Shown here: piece after piece, positions 27,531 through 36,918 of the stretch
Layout: each line of letters begins with the position of its first letter
Position numbering within the stretch: position 1 is the stretch's first letter
DNA from: Rhizobium sp. CCGE 510
GTDB lineage: Bacteria; Pseudomonadota; Alphaproteobacteria; Rhizobiales; Rhizobiaceae
NCBI RefSeq assembly: GCF_000292525.1
Contig: NZ_AEYF01000026.1
Location: 1-64,000, forward strand
Direction of reading: 5' to 3'
Length of the DNA: 64,000 bases
Program-made: the position numbers and the translations under genes
Notes under the pieces: model-generated
What the model was told of the DNA's origin: nothing
The model's input: only the letters and a program-made list of their open reading frames with translations
Database searches by the model: none

Positions 27531-28417
27531 CAGGCAGCACTCCCGGCGGTCTTGCGCACCAGGGCGGCGTAGCCGGCGGCAAGCAGCGTCACCAGCAGCG
27601 TCACGATCAACGCCAATGAGGCGCCGGAGCCCGCCCGCTGGAAGGAGAAGGCTTCCTGATAGACGAGGATCGACAGCGTGCGCGTGCTATTGGCCGGGCC
27701 ACCGCGGGTCATGACCCAGATGATGTCGAACACCTTGAAGGCTTCGATCGTGCGCAGCACCAGCGCCACCATCAGCGGGCCGGCGAGATAGGGCAGGATG
27801 ACGAAGCGGAAGCGGGCGAACGCGCCGGCGCCGTCGACGAGCGAGGCGGCGGTGATGTCGCGCGGCACGGCCTGGAGTGCGGCCAGTGCGATCAGCGCGA
27901 CCAGCGGGAAATTCTTCCAGCCGTCGGCGACGATGAGCGCTGCCAGCGCAGTGCCCGGTTCGCCAAGCCAGGAGCGGTAGGCGTCAAGCAGGCCGAGCTG
28001 GGTCAGCGCCGCGTTCAGCGCGCCATATTCCGGGTTGTAGATCAGCCGCCAGAGCGTGGCGTTGACGACAGTCGGCAGCGCCCAGGGCAGGATCATCAAG
28101 GCGCGTAGCGCAGTGCGGCCACGGAATTGCTGGTTCAGCAGCAGGGCGGCCAGAACGCCGATCACCATTTCGGCGGCGACCGAGACGATCGCGAACCATG
28201 CGGTGGTGATGAGGGTGCGCTGAAAACTCGAGCCTGAGATCATCTTCGCATAATTGTCGATACCGACGAAGCTGCCTTCCGTGCCGACAAGTTTGGCATC
28301 GGTGAAGGAGAGGCCGACAGTATCGATCAGAGGCCAGCCGATGACCGATATCATGACCACGAGAAGCGGCAGCATCAAAAGCCACGCGCGGGTTGTCAGC
28401 CAAGTGCCTGACATCAA
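27530..28417 (-). CDS. CUT1 sugar ABC permease (MalF-type)
   Basis: The 295-aa protein has six helices with the EAA loop VPRDITAASLVDGAGAF and the upstream sequence FTDAKLVG...FVGIDNYAKM typical of MalF/UgpA-type subunits. It forms the membrane channel with the MalG-type partner. It is separated from the binding-protein gene by a 183-bp spacer that carries a dispersed repeat with strong hairpins. Confidence 0.92.
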   Translation of the reverse strand: MMSGTWLTTRAWLLMLPLLVVMISVIGWPLIDTVGLSFTDAKLVGTEGSFVGIDNYAKMISGSSFQRTLITTAWFAIVSVAAEMVIGVLAALLLNQQFRGRTALRALMILPWALPTVVNATLWRLIYNPEYGALNAALTQLGLLDAYRSWLGEPGTALAALIVADGWKNFPLVALIALAALQAVPRDITAASLVDGAGAFARFRFVILPYLAGPLMVALVLRTIEAFKVFDIIWVMTRGGPANSTRTLSILVYQEAFSFQRAGSGASLALIVTLLVTLLAAGYAALVRKTAGSAA

Positions 28418-28489
28418 GGCGACCCTTCTTCATTCTTAAGTTTTGGAAACCGGGCGACGGCAGGCGCCGCCCAGGGTTCTGAGCCGGAT

Positions 28490-28600
28490 CAGAGCGTGAT
28501 GCCGAAAAGTGTTAGCGGTTTTCGAACGACATCATGCTCTAATTCTTTGATGTAGATCCGGATTCAGATTTTAGGCCGACCCGGCCTAAAATCATCCGAC
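28490..28600. repeat. Rhizobium dispersed intergenic repeat with hairpins
   Basis: The sequence contains an imperfect palindrome (AGAGCGTGATG / CATCATGCTCT) followed by a perfect 12-bp stem (28567-28578 with 28582-28593, arms GATTTTAGGCCG / CGGCCTAAAATC). I recognise this as a common Rhizobium intergenic (RIME-like) sequence; copy number cannot be tested here. It lies between the binding-protein and permease genes. Confidence 0.65.
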
Positions 28601-29839
28601 CTAGAGGCCGCTATTGTCGGCCGCCGCCTTCAGCGCGTCCTCGGGAGAGGACTGGCCGAGCAAGGATTCCTGGATCGCCTGCTGCAGGGCGGTCGAAAGC
28701 TCTTGATATTTCGGTGTTGTCGGGCGCGGATACATGGCGGCGAGGCCGACCTTGGCGGCGGAGATCAACTCTTCCTGACCTTTGGTGACGGCCGGGTCTT
28801 CATAGGAGGAGGCCCAGATCGGCAGGCTGAGCTTGGCATAGGCATTCTGCGTCGCCTGCGAGGTCATGAAGGTGATGTATTTCCAGGCGTCATCCGGATG
28901 CTTACTGGCCGAGGTGATGCCGAGGCCCATCGAGCCGTTGACGGCCGAAGCTGCGCTCTTGCCGGCCACACCCGGCGCCGGGACGACGCCGACCTTGCCC
29001 GCGACCTTGCTGTCCTTCGGATCGTTGGCCATATTGTACATATAGGTCCAGTTCAGCGCGAAGGCGGCATCGCCGTTTTCGAAGACCTTGCGGACGTCCT
29101 CTTCCAGGAATTCCTTGGAGTTCGGATTGGTCAGGCCGGAGGAATAGCTGGAGACCATATATTTCAGCGCATCGAGACCGCCGCCGGTCTGGAAGGCGGG
29201 CTTGCCTTCCTTCAGGAAATCGCCGCCATAGGCGCCGACGAGCGTGGTATAGTCGCAGATCGCCGCTTCGGCCTGGGACCAGCTCCAGGCGATCGGCGTG
29301 GCGAGCAGGCCCTTGTCCTTGATCGTCTTTGCCTGCTCGGCCAGCTCGTCCCAGGTTTTCGGTGGAGCTTTGATGCCGGCCTTTTCAAGGATCTCCTTGT
29401 TGTAGAACAGGTATTTGGTATCGAGAATCCACGGCATGCCAAAATATTTGCCGTCATACTGCACAGTGGTCCAGGCGCCCGGCAACACGCCTTTCTTCAT
29501 CTCGTCGGTGATGCGCGAGGAGACGTCCACCAGCACCTTGTTGCTGGCGTATTCGGCCGGCCAGATAACATCGAAGAGGACGACGTCGTAGCCGCCGCCG
29601 GAACCCTGGGCCAACACCGTCTTGTCGTGCAGACCTTCATAAGGAACGAATTCGAGATTGATCTTGATATCGGGGTTCGCCTTGGCGAAGGCATCGGTCA
29701 TGGCGCGCACGTCAGCCTCGCTGTAGGCGGCCTGCGCCATGAAAAGCGCGTTCAGCGTGGTCTCGGCGAAAGCGTGCGGTGCAAAAGATGCGCCGATCAA
29801 GGCCGCACCGAGAAGCGTCTTGTTAAAGGATTTCAGCAT
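28601..29839 (-). CDS. CUT1 sugar ABC substrate-binding protein
   Basis: The 412-aa periplasmic protein starts at ATG 29839, 5 nt after GGAGG. A signal peptide (LLGAALIGASFAPHAFA) leads into the type I extracellular solute-binding fold: PDIKINLEFVPYEG, then DVVLFDVIWPAEYA and GMPWILDTKYLFYNK, as in trehalose/maltose and related CUT1 proteins. It is the first gene of the operon with two permeases, SIS enzyme, PfkB kinase and ATPase. The divergent ROK repressor and the palindrome at 29972-29996 probably control it. The ligand is not predictable in detail. Confidence 0.9.
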   Translation of the reverse strand: MLKSFNKTLLGAALIGASFAPHAFAETTLNALFMAQAAYSEADVRAMTDAFAKANPDIKINLEFVPYEGLHDKTVLAQGSGGGYDVVLFDVIWPAEYASNKVLVDVSSRITDEMKKGVLPGAWTTVQYDGKYFGMPWILDTKYLFYNKEILEKAGIKAPPKTWDELAEQAKTIKDKGLLATPIAWSWSQAEAAICDYTTLVGAYGGDFLKEGKPAFQTGGGLDALKYMVSSYSSGLTNPNSKEFLEEDVRKVFENGDAAFALNWTYMYNMANDPKDSKVAGKVGVVPAPGVAGKSAASAVNGSMGLGITSASKHPDDAWKYITFMTSQATQNAYAKLSLPIWASSYEDPAVTKGQEELISAAKVGLAAMYPRPTTPKYQELSTALQQAIQESLLGQSSPEDALKAAADNSGL

Positions 29840-29971
29840 TGCAGCCTCCAGTTTTTGACATTTACGCATTGCCGAGGGCGGCTTCCGCCATCGGTGTTCG
29901 AGAAGTCGTCTCGGAGCGTCGTTGGAGCCGTTGGCCGCCTCCTGCGTTCCCTGGAACTCTTCGGTCCCTTA

Positions 29972-29996
29972 TTAAGTCAATTGTCTTGACTTAATA
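29972..29996. promoter_or_regulatory. Palindromic operator between the sugar ABC operon and the ROK gene
   Basis: Two perfect 10-bp arms (ATTAAGTCAA and TTGACTTAAT) flank a 5-bp spacer TTGTC. It lies 132 bp from the binding-protein start and 39 bp from the ROK start, and the right arm includes a TTGACT -35-like hexamer for the ROK gene. This is the expected position and symmetry for an autoregulating ROK repressor site. Confidence 0.65.
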
Positions 29997-30035
29997 TTTC
30001 TTCAACATTCTACTGGAGTCAAGAGGCAATTGCAG

Positions 30036-31253
30036 ATGAATGACAGCCGGCCGATCCGGGCCAAGAGCGGCACCAATCACGAAGGCACCAGCGCCCACAA
30101 CCGGCGCGTGATGATCGATGCCCTGAGAATCAACGGTGCGCTTTCCCGCGCCGATCTGGCGCGGGCGACGCGGCTGACCAAGCAGACGGTTTCCAATATC
30201 ATCGAGGAACTCGAACGCGACGGTCTCGTCAGCTCACAGGAGGCGGTGAGGAAGGGCAGGGGCCAGCCCTCGACGCCTTACCGGCTCGTGCCGGAAGGCG
30301 CCTTTGCGATCGGCCTGCAGATCGACCGGCACGTGACGCGGGCGGTCGCCGTCGATCTTGTCGGCAGCGTTCTGGTGCGCGACGAGGCGGGGCTCTCACC
30401 TGGAGGTCCGTCGCAGGGAGCGAAGGTGATCCTCGATCTTGTCGCCAGCGTGCGTTCGAAGCTTGCCGGCGTCGTCCGGCAGTCGGAAAAGCGGCTTGTC
30501 GGCCTCGGCGTCGCCATGCCTGGACCATTCGGGGTCGCGGGCAGCGGTGACGATCCGTGGATGATGGAGGCCTGGCAGAAGTTTCCGCTGTTGGAAACGC
30601 TGACCGCCGGCACCGGGCTCGATGTCGACCTGCAGAACGATGCGGCGGCGGCGGCGACCGCCGAACGCATGGTGGGGGCGGCCCATGGGCTCGACCATGC
30701 CGTCTGCCTCTTCGTCGGCTATGGCATCGGCGCCGGGCTCATCCTGAATGGCGAGCTCTACCGCGGTGCCAACGGCAATGCCGGCGAGATCGGCATGGCG
30801 CTTTTGTTTGCCGACGGTAAATCGACACCGCTCGAACATCGTGCCTCGCTTGCCTCGCTCTATCAGCATCTCTCGGCCGATCCCGCCGATCCTGACCTCC
30901 ATGCACGCATCAACGACCTTGCCTTGAGTGGCGATCAAAGCATCGAGACCTGGGTCGAGGCGGCGGCGGTCGACCTGCGCTGGAGCATCCATCTCATCGA
31001 AACTCTGTTCGATCCGCAAACCGTTATCCTCTGCGGCAGCGCGCCGGAAGCGCTGGTGAACAAGCTGATTGCGGCAATCGGCCCGTTGCTGCCGTCGATC
31101 GCCGAACGTCGCGGTCGCATATTACCGCGCCTGCAGCCCGGTATGGCCGATCCCTGGTCGGTCGCACTCGGCGCTGCCGCCGGGCCGATCAGCCACGCGT
31201 TCGATCCACGTTTTGCTGCAATTTTGAAAGATTCCCTTCAATTCCAAAGCTAA
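30036..31253 (+). CDS. ROK-family transcriptional repressor
   Basis: The protein is about 405 aa. An N-terminal winged helix-turn-helix (LSRADLARATRLTKQTVSNIIEEL) is followed by a ROK sugar-kinase-like domain with a phosphate-binding motif GVAMPGPFG and GNAGEIGMA. The usual zinc-binding CxCGxxGC cluster of ROK proteins is absent. ATG 30036 is preferred over TTG 30030 because AGAGG lies 9 nt upstream. It is divergent from the CUT1-PfkB-SIS operon and, as for NagC/Mlc relatives, would be relieved by a sugar or sugar phosphate. Confidence 0.88.
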   Translation: MNDSRPIRAKSGTNHEGTSAHNRRVMIDALRINGALSRADLARATRLTKQTVSNIIEELERDGLVSSQEAVRKGRGQPSTPYRLVPEGAFAIGLQIDRHVTRAVAVDLVGSVLVRDEAGLSPGGPSQGAKVILDLVASVRSKLAGVVRQSEKRLVGLGVAMPGPFGVAGSGDDPWMMEAWQKFPLLETLTAGTGLDVDLQNDAAAAATAERMVGAAHGLDHAVCLFVGYGIGAGLILNGELYRGANGNAGEIGMALLFADGKSTPLEHRASLASLYQHLSADPADPDLHARINDLALSGDQSIETWVEAAAVDLRWSIHLIETLFDPQTVILCGSAPEALVNKLIAAIGPLLPSIAERRGRILPRLQPGMADPWSVALGAAAGPISHAFDPRFAAILKDSLQFQS

Positions 31254-31604
31254 AACCAGGCGTTGCAAAGCAGTGCAATGGCAGGAATATAGCCGTTTTC
31301 GTAAGTTTTCATGCGACGGTTTCTCCGAATAGGGATGCTGCGTCGCAATATAGGCAAATATTGAAAACCCTTGAAAATCATAATTATTCGAATATAGATA
31401 TCACTGTTCGGCACTGCCCTGGGGAGGCTGGCGAGGCTTCTTTTAATAAAGCCTCGGCTGTGGCAAATAACATCCGAATGAAGGTTTTGTGACGGAACGA
31501 TTTCGATCGTTTCATGTCATGTAATATTCATTGGCCGCAGCAATTTGAACCAGCTAATAGGGCGTGCGCTGAAAGTGCGCATCCCTTTTACGTTCGAGGT
31601 TCTC
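31254..31604. other. Regulatory region upstream of ugpB
   Basis: This 351-bp gap holds an 8-bp stem hairpin (31432-31439 with 31449-31456, CGAGGCTT / AAGCCTCG), which is a possible ROK-gene terminator, and further right a candidate Pho box. No gene is supported in it. Confidence 0.5.
31514..31531 (+). promoter_or_regulatory. Candidate Pho box upstream of ugpB
   Basis: ATGTCAT-GTAA-TATTCAT keeps the 11-bp spacing of PhoB half-sites (consensus CTGTCAT-N4-CTGTCAT), matching 10 of 14 fixed positions by hand. It is 74 bp before the ugpB start. ugp operons are phosphate-starvation genes in other bacteria, which supports the reading. Confidence 0.4.
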
Positions 31605-32960
31605 ATGCAAGCCAAGCTTCTCGGCGCCGTTGGTGCCCTTCTCGCTACAGCGATTCTTGCTGGTCCCGCTGCCGCCGCCGATAAGACCAAGATCGACTTC
31701 TGGTTCGGCAATTCCGGTGACATCGCAAAGCGTGTCCAGGAACAGTGCGATCGGTTCAACCAGTCGCAGGCCGATTACGAAGTCGTCTGCACCAGCCAAG
31801 GCAGCTACGACGCTTCCCTGCAGAACACCATCGCTGCCTTCCGGGCCGGCAAGCAGCCCACCATCACCCAGGTCTCCGACGCCGGTACGCTCGACATCAT
31901 GCTCTCCGGCGCCTACTACCCGGCCAACAAGCTGATGACCGATATGGGCTACACCGTTGACTGGAACGATTACTTCTCCGGAATCGCAAACTATTATGCG
32001 ACGTCGAAGGGCGAGATGTATTCCTTCCCCTTCAACTCCTCGACCGCTCTGCTCTACTGGAACAAGGATGCCTTCGCCAAGATCGGCAAGGATCATGCTC
32101 CGGTCACCTGGCAGGAAGCCGGCGAAGATTTCAAGGCTCTGAAGGACGCCGGCTATGCTTGCCCGCTCGCCTTCGACATCTCCAACAATGAAGTCTGGCA
32201 GTACATCGAGCAGTTCGAAGCCGTCAACGGCGAAGCGATCGCGACGAAGAAGAACGGCTTTGAAGGTCTCGATGCCGAGCTGGTGTTCAACAAGAACCCG
32301 CTGCTCGTCAGCTACGTCAAGGACCTCAAGTCCTGGTATGACAACAAGCTTGCCTTCATCAAGAACAAGGCCGTCGGCCAGACCTTCGTCGAGGCTTTTG
32401 CTGCCGGCGATTGCCAGGTCATGCTGACCTCGGTCGGCGACCACGGCAATGTTGGCCGCACCGCCAAGCAGGGCATGAACTGGGGTGTTGCCACGCTCCC
32501 GACCTACGGCGACGCAACCCGCCACAGCTCCTACGTCGGCGGCGCTTCGCTCTGGGTTCTGAAGGGTCACTCCGATGCCGAATACAAGGCTGCCGCTGCC
32601 TTCTTCAACTTCATCGCAAAGCCGGAAGAAGCTCTTACCTGGTCGACCGTGACCGGCTATATCCCGGTTCGTAACTCCGGCTTCGAATATCTGAAGAAGC
32701 AGGGCTTCTACGACAAGGCTCCTTATGCCGGCCGCGAACTCGCCATTCAAAGCCTGACCGCATCACCGGCTGACGACACGGCTCCGCACGGCGTCCGCCT
32801 CGGCGGTCTGCTGCAGGTTCGCACCGAAATCGCAAACAGCCTGCAGGCAATCTTCGTCAACAACGCCGACGTCCAAGCTTCGCTCGACGGCGCTGCCGAA
32901 CGCGGCAACCAGCTCCTGCGTCGCTTCCAGCAGACCTACAAGAACGTTCAGCTTCCCTGA
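31605..32960 (+). CDS. ugpB: Glycerol-3-phosphate ABC substrate-binding protein
   Basis: The 451-aa periplasmic protein starts at ATG 31605, 5 nt after GAGG, with a signal peptide ending LAGPAAAA. The body matches UgpB: DFWFGNSGDIAKRVQEQ, NSSTALLYWNKDAF, then the near-C-terminal GYIPVRNSGFEYLKKQGFY and ERGNQLLRRFQ, both strongly conserved in UgpB. It binds glycerol-3-phosphate or glycerophosphodiesters for use as phosphate and carbon source. It is followed by a strong hairpin with a T tract, so it can be expressed in excess over the membrane subunits. Confidence 0.85.
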   Translation: MQAKLLGAVGALLATAILAGPAAAADKTKIDFWFGNSGDIAKRVQEQCDRFNQSQADYEVVCTSQGSYDASLQNTIAAFRAGKQPTITQVSDAGTLDIMLSGAYYPANKLMTDMGYTVDWNDYFSGIANYYATSKGEMYSFPFNSSTALLYWNKDAFAKIGKDHAPVTWQEAGEDFKALKDAGYACPLAFDISNNEVWQYIEQFEAVNGEAIATKKNGFEGLDAELVFNKNPLLVSYVKDLKSWYDNKLAFIKNKAVGQTFVEAFAAGDCQVMLTSVGDHGNVGRTAKQGMNWGVATLPTYGDATRHSSYVGGASLWVLKGHSDAEYKAAAAFFNFIAKPEEALTWSTVTGYIPVRNSGFEYLKKQGFYDKAPYAGRELAIQSLTASPADDTAPHGVRLGGLLQVRTEIANSLQAIFVNNADVQASLDGAAERGNQLLRRFQQTYKNVQLP

Positions 32961-32975
32961 TCGCCCGATATGAGC

Positions 32976-33013
32976 CGCACCCAGCCCGCGTTTGGCGCGC
33001 TGGGTGCGTTTTT
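32976..33013 (+). terminator. Intra-operon terminator/attenuator between ugpB and ugpA
   Basis: A perfect 10-bp stem (CGCACCCAGC at 32976-32985, GCTGGGTGCG at 32999-33008) is followed directly by TTTTT. It is a textbook Rho-independent terminator placed 15 bp after the ugpB stop and before ugpA, and should reduce downstream transcription. Confidence 0.75.
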
Positions 33014-33061
33014 GCAGGTTCTTCGATCGGACGCGGATGCGAACTCGCCGCCCGCGCCTAT

Positions 33062-33160
33062 TGCATAATCCCTTAGATCGGAATCGATTTAGGGATAAAT
33101 TATGCAGCAATTCAAAATCTGCAGCGTCCTTTGCGCGTCTGAAAGAGGCGCGGCGTTGTG
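33062..33160. repeat. Rhizobium dispersed intergenic repeat
   Basis: TGCATAAT ... ATTATGCA arms enclose CCCTTAGATCG / CGATTTAGGG, followed by CAGCGTCCTTTGCGCGTCTG. I recognise this as a widely scattered Rhizobium intergenic element. It occupies the ugpB-ugpA spacer, after the terminator hairpin. Confidence 0.65.
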
Positions 33161-33188
33161 GGCCAAACCAGGGCGAAAACGACCACTC

Positions 33189-34073
33189 ATGGAAAAGCGC
33201 GTCACTTTCTCCTCGACGACGATCGGACTGCTCTTTGCATTTCCGATGCTGTTGCTGATCTTCGTCTTCTTCTATTGGCCGAGCGCGCAGGCGCTCTATT
33301 GGGCGTTCACGCTTGAGCAGCCATGGGGCGGCGGCAATGCCTGGGTCGGTTTCGACAATTTCAAACAGCTGCTCACCGATCCGATCTATTGGGACTCGAT
33401 TTCCCGCAGCATGATCTTTGGCTTCAGTTCGACGGCGATTGCCATGGGTCTGGCGCTCATCCTGGCGCTTTTGACAGATCGTGAACTGCGCGGCCACAAG
33501 ATCTACCGGTCAGTCTTCATCTGGCCTTACGCGATTGCCGCTCCCGCTCTCGGCCTCGCCTTCCGCTTCATCCTGGCGCCGGAGGCAGGCCTTCTTTCGG
33601 TTATTAATCACGTCTGGCCTGGTCTCTGGAACCCGGCGCTCGACGGCAAGGATGCGATGATCGCCGTCATCGTCGCCTTCTCCTGGAAATATATCGGCTA
33701 TAACTTCATCTTCTTCCTGTCGGCGCTGCAAGGCATTCCGCGCTCGCTGATCGAGGCCGCCGCGATGGATGGTTCAGGACCGATGCGCCGTATCTGGGAT
33801 ATTCAGCTGCCCTTGCTGACGCCGACTCTGTTCTTCCTGCTCGTCATCAACATCACCGAGAGCTTCCAGGATTCCTTCGGCATCGTCGACGTCATGACGC
33901 AAGGCGGCCCGGCGCGAGCGACGGATCTCATGGTCTACAAGATCTATTTCGATGGTTTCAGGGGCCTCGATTATTCCGGCGCCGCAGCCCAGTCGATCAT
34001 CCTGATGGTGCTCGTTGTTCTTCTCACCATCTTTCAGTTCCGCTTTATCGAGCGGCGCGTGCATTACAAGTAA
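33189..34073 (+). CDS. ugpA: Glycerol-3-phosphate ABC permease UgpA
   Basis: The 294-aa inner-membrane protein has six helices and the EAA loop IPRSLIEAAAMDGSGPMRR. WVGFDNFKQLLTDPIYWDS and DVMTQGGPARATDLMVYKIY are UgpA-like. I start at ATG 33189; in-frame sequence further upstream derives from the dispersed repeat and is probably not translated, although the Shine-Dalgarno before 33189 is weak. ugpE follows 11 nt after the stop. Confidence 0.88.
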   Translation: MEKRVTFSSTTIGLLFAFPMLLLIFVFFYWPSAQALYWAFTLEQPWGGGNAWVGFDNFKQLLTDPIYWDSISRSMIFGFSSTAIAMGLALILALLTDRELRGHKIYRSVFIWPYAIAAPALGLAFRFILAPEAGLLSVINHVWPGLWNPALDGKDAMIAVIVAFSWKYIGYNFIFFLSALQGIPRSLIEAAAMDGSGPMRRIWDIQLPLLTPTLFFLLVINITESFQDSFGIVDVMTQGGPARATDLMVYKIYFDGFRGLDYSGAAAQSIILMVLVVLLTIFQFRFIERRVHYK

Positions 34074-34084
34074 GGCCCCTGCAC

Positions 34085-34999
34085 ATGATCGAACGCACGC
34101 CGATATTCAACTTCATCTGCTATACGCTTCTCGCGCTCGGCATGGTGATCGCGCTTCTGCCTTTCGCCATCGTCATCATCGCGTCGACCCTCGATCTGGA
34201 GACGGTCAATCGTGTGCCGCTGCCGCTCACTCCGGGCTCGCATTTCTGGGAAAACGTCCAGACCGCCTGGGTCCGTGCCGATCTCGGCAACAAGCTGTTT
34301 CACAGCATCATCTTCGCCGCGGCGGTCGGCGCCGGCAAAGTGATCCTTTCTGCCATGGCAGCCTTCTCGATCGTCTACTTCCGCTTCCGCGGCCGGTATG
34401 TGATTTTCTGGATCATCTTCATCACGCTGATGCTGCCGCTCGAAGTCCGCATCGTGCCGACCTATTCGATTGCGGCCAATGCGCTGCAGCCTTTCCAGAC
34501 GATCCTCGATGTCACCGGCATCAGCTGGCTCGTGGCGCAGATCACCGGCATCCAGATCAAGCTCGAATGGGGCCTGCTGAATTCCTACCCCGGTCTTGTT
34601 CTGCCGCTGGTTGCAACCGCGACCGGCACTTTCCTTTACCGGCAGTTTTACCTGACGGTTCCGGACGAACTTGCCGAGGCCTCGAAGATGGACGGATCGG
34701 GTCCTGTCCGGTTTTTCTGGGACATCCTGGTGCCGCTTTCGCGGCCAAATATGATCGCACTGTTCACGATCATGTTCGTCTGGGCCTGGAACCAGTATCT
34801 CTGGCCGCTGCTGATTACTACCGATCCGAATTTCGGCATTGCGGTGACGCAGCTCAAGACCCTCATCCCGTCTGAATTCGGCCTGCCGGACTGGAACGTC
34901 GCCATGGCGGGTACACTTATCATCATGTCGCCGCCGCTGGTGCTGGTCATTCTGATGCAGCGTTGGTTCGTGCGCGGCCTTATCTCTACCGAGAAATGA
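34085..34999 (+). CDS. ugpE: Glycerol-3-phosphate ABC permease UgpE
   Basis: The 304-aa inner-membrane protein has six helices, the EAA loop [19 protein letters not shown] and the UgpE-like end [13 protein letters not shown]. It pairs with UgpA to form the channel. The gene starts 11 nt after ugpA and its stop lies 11 nt before the GTG chosen for ugpC. Confidence 0.9.
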   Translation: MIERTPIFNFICYTLLALGMVIALLPFAIVIIASTLDLETVNRVPLPLTPGSHFWENVQTAWVRADLGNKLFHSIIFAAAVGAGKVILSAMAAFSIVYFRFRGRYVIFWIIFITLMLPLEVRIVPTYSIAANALQPFQTILDVTGISWLVAQITGIQIKLEWGLLNSYPGLVLPLVATATGTFLYRQFYLTVPDELAEASKMDGSGPVRFFWDILVPLSRPNMIALFTIMFVWAWNQYLWPLLITTDPNFGIAVTQLKTLIPSEFGLPDWNVAMAGTLIIMSPPLVLVILMQRWFVRGLISTEK

Positions 35000-35010
35000 A
35001 GGAAAGTCCT

Positions 35011-36120
35011 GTGGCACCTATCTCAATCCGTGATGTGAAAAAGAGCTACGGCAAGAATCCCGTCGTTCACGGCGTCGATCTCGAAATCCAGTCCGGTGAG
35101 TTCATCGTCATCCTCGGCCCGTCCGGCTGCGGCAAGTCCACACTGCTGCGCATGATCGCCGGCCTGGAGGAAATCAGCGGCGGCGAAATCGCAATCGACG
35201 GGCGCGTCGTCAATCGGCTGGAGCCGCGTGAGCGCGGCTGCGCCATGGTGTTTCAGAACTATGCGCTCTATCCGCATATGAGCGTCGCCGAGAATATCGG
35301 TTATGCCCTTAAAGTGGCCGGCGTCTCCAAGGCCGAGCGCAGCCGGCGCATTGCAGAAGTCGCCAAGGCTCTCAGCCTCGAACCGTTCCTCGACCGCCGG
35401 CCCGCAGCCCTTTCCGGCGGACAGCGTCAGCGCGTCGCCATGGGCCGTGCGATGATCCGTGAACCGAAAGTGTTCCTGTTCGACGAGCCGCTTTCGAACC
35501 TCGACGCCAAGCTGCGCATCGCCATGCGCGCCGAAATCCGCCGCCTACATCGCCGCCTCGGCGCCACGTCGATCTTCGTCACGCATGATCAGACCGAGGC
35601 GATGACGCTGGCCGACCGGCTGGTGGTGATGAACGGCGGCAGGGTGGAGCAGGTCGGCACGCCGGAAGAGGTCTATCATCATCCGGTGTCGCGTTTCGTT
35701 GCCGGCTTCGTCGGCACGCCGGCGATGAACCTGCTCGAAGGCACGATCAATGACGAGGGTGTCTTCGTCTACGACCAGAGCCGCAAAGTCGCGCTGCCGC
35801 GCGAGCGCGCAGCCCCGCTGAAGGGCAAACGCGTCGTGCTCGGCATGCGCGCCGAGGCGGCCCGGCTGGTCGCGCCGGGTGCCCCCGGCGCTCTCACCGC
35901 AACGGCCGATTTCATCGAAGAGCTCGGCGCGAGCCGTGTGGTCCACGCCGACTTCGACGGGTTGCCCTTTGCCGTGGCGCTGACCGAGGCCGTGAAGGTG
36001 AAGTCCGGCGATCCGATCGGCATCGCGATCGACTACGACCAGATTCACCTCTATGCCGCCGATACCGGCCGGATCATCGAGAGCCCTGCCGTAAGCAGCG
36101 CCGAGGCCGTTCACGCTTGA
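35011..36120 (+). CDS. ugpC: Glycerol-3-phosphate ABC ATP-binding protein UgpC
   Basis: The 369-aa ATPase has Walker [10 protein letters not shown], signature [19 protein letters not shown], Walker [14 protein letters not shown], and a C-terminal TOBE domain ([10 protein letters not shown]). I choose GTG 35011: AAGGA lies 7 nt upstream and the protein then begins [14 protein letters not shown], the usual UgpC N-terminus. ATG 34996 overlapping the ugpE stop is the alternative. It completes ugpBAEC. Confidence 0.9.
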   Translation: MAPISIRDVKKSYGKNPVVHGVDLEIQSGEFIVILGPSGCGKSTLLRMIAGLEEISGGEIAIDGRVVNRLEPRERGCAMVFQNYALYPHMSVAENIGYALKVAGVSKAERSRRIAEVAKALSLEPFLDRRPAALSGGQRQRVAMGRAMIREPKVFLFDEPLSNLDAKLRIAMRAEIRRLHRRLGATSIFVTHDQTEAMTLADRLVVMNGGRVEQVGTPEEVYHHPVSRFVAGFVGTPAMNLLEGTINDEGVFVYDQSRKVALPRERAAPLKGKRVVLGMRAEAARLVAPGAPGALTATADFIEELGASRVVHADFDGLPFAVALTEAVKVKSGDPIGIAIDYDQIHLYAADTGRIIESPAVSSAEAVHA

Positions 36121-36169
36121 GGGGACGCGCCGTGGTCGCTTCGTTCCTCGGTCGGCGTGGCGGCATGCA

Positions 36170-36643
36170 TCAGCGATGGATCGGATCGATCCAGGGCACG
36201 TCTTCCGGCTTTTCGACCGGCTCGATGTCGAGATTGACGACGACAGGGTCCTGGCCTGAACGGACGAGCACGCATTCCAGCGTCTCGTCGCGGCTGGCGT
36301 TGATCTCCTGGTGCGGCACATAGGGCGGGACGTAGATGAAATCGCCGGGGCCGGCCTCGGCGGTATATTCCAGATGCTCTCCCCAGCGCATGCGGGCCTT
36401 GCCTTTGACGACGTAGATGATGCTTTCGAGATCGCCGTGATGATGGGCGCCGGTCTTGGCGTTGGCATGGATCGTCACCGTGCCGGCCCAGATCTTCTCG
36501 GCCCCGGCACGCGCATTGTTGATCGCGGTCGCGCGGTTCATACCCGGCGTCTGCGCGGTGTTCGGATCGAGCGCATTGCCGGGAATGACTTTGACGCCAT
36601 GTTCGCGCCAGTCGATGTGATGATGCTCGTGGTCATCGCTCAT
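36170..36643 (-). CDS. Cupin-domain protein
   Basis: The 157-aa single-domain protein shows both cupin motifs: motif 1 in HHHGDLESIIYVVKGKARMRWG (metal-binding His and Glu) and motif 2 in PGDFIYVPPYVPHQEIN. The His-rich N-terminus (DDHEHHHIDW) is notable and may bind metal. The substrate is not identifiable. It is divergent from the CMD-ABC operon across a 275-bp gap, so it may share regulation with that operon. Confidence 0.82.
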   Translation of the reverse strand: MSDDHEHHHIDWREHGVKVIPGNALDPNTAQTPGMNRATAINNARAGAEKIWAGTVTIHANAKTGAHHHGDLESIIYVVKGKARMRWGEHLEYTAEAGPGDFIYVPPYVPHQEINASRDETLECVLVRSGQDPVVVNLDIEPVEKPEDVPWIDPIHR

Positions 36644-36918
36644 GTTTGCCTCCGCCCTTCGATGTGATCAGTCTAAGCGGGAGCCGGAAGGTGGCCAAGC
36701 GGATTTGCCGCTGCCGGACGGCATAATCGGAGTGTCTGCGGCGCTGTCGTCAAGGAGGGCCGCGGGAAATGCTGATATATCTGGTTGGCACGAACATTCC
36801 CACTGGTCACCGCAGACCGAATATTTTTTGTTTGAAAGCCGGAAAAGCTAGACGAAGTTGGACTGCACATTATCTCGGCACCTCGATAGCTTCTTTGCAC
36901 AAGGAAAGAGCCGAGCCG

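Noticed and set aside
33102..33188. N-terminal extension of ugpA
   Set aside because: The extra 29 residues are encoded by a dispersed repeat and are not permease-like; ATG 33189 gives the normal UgpA start.
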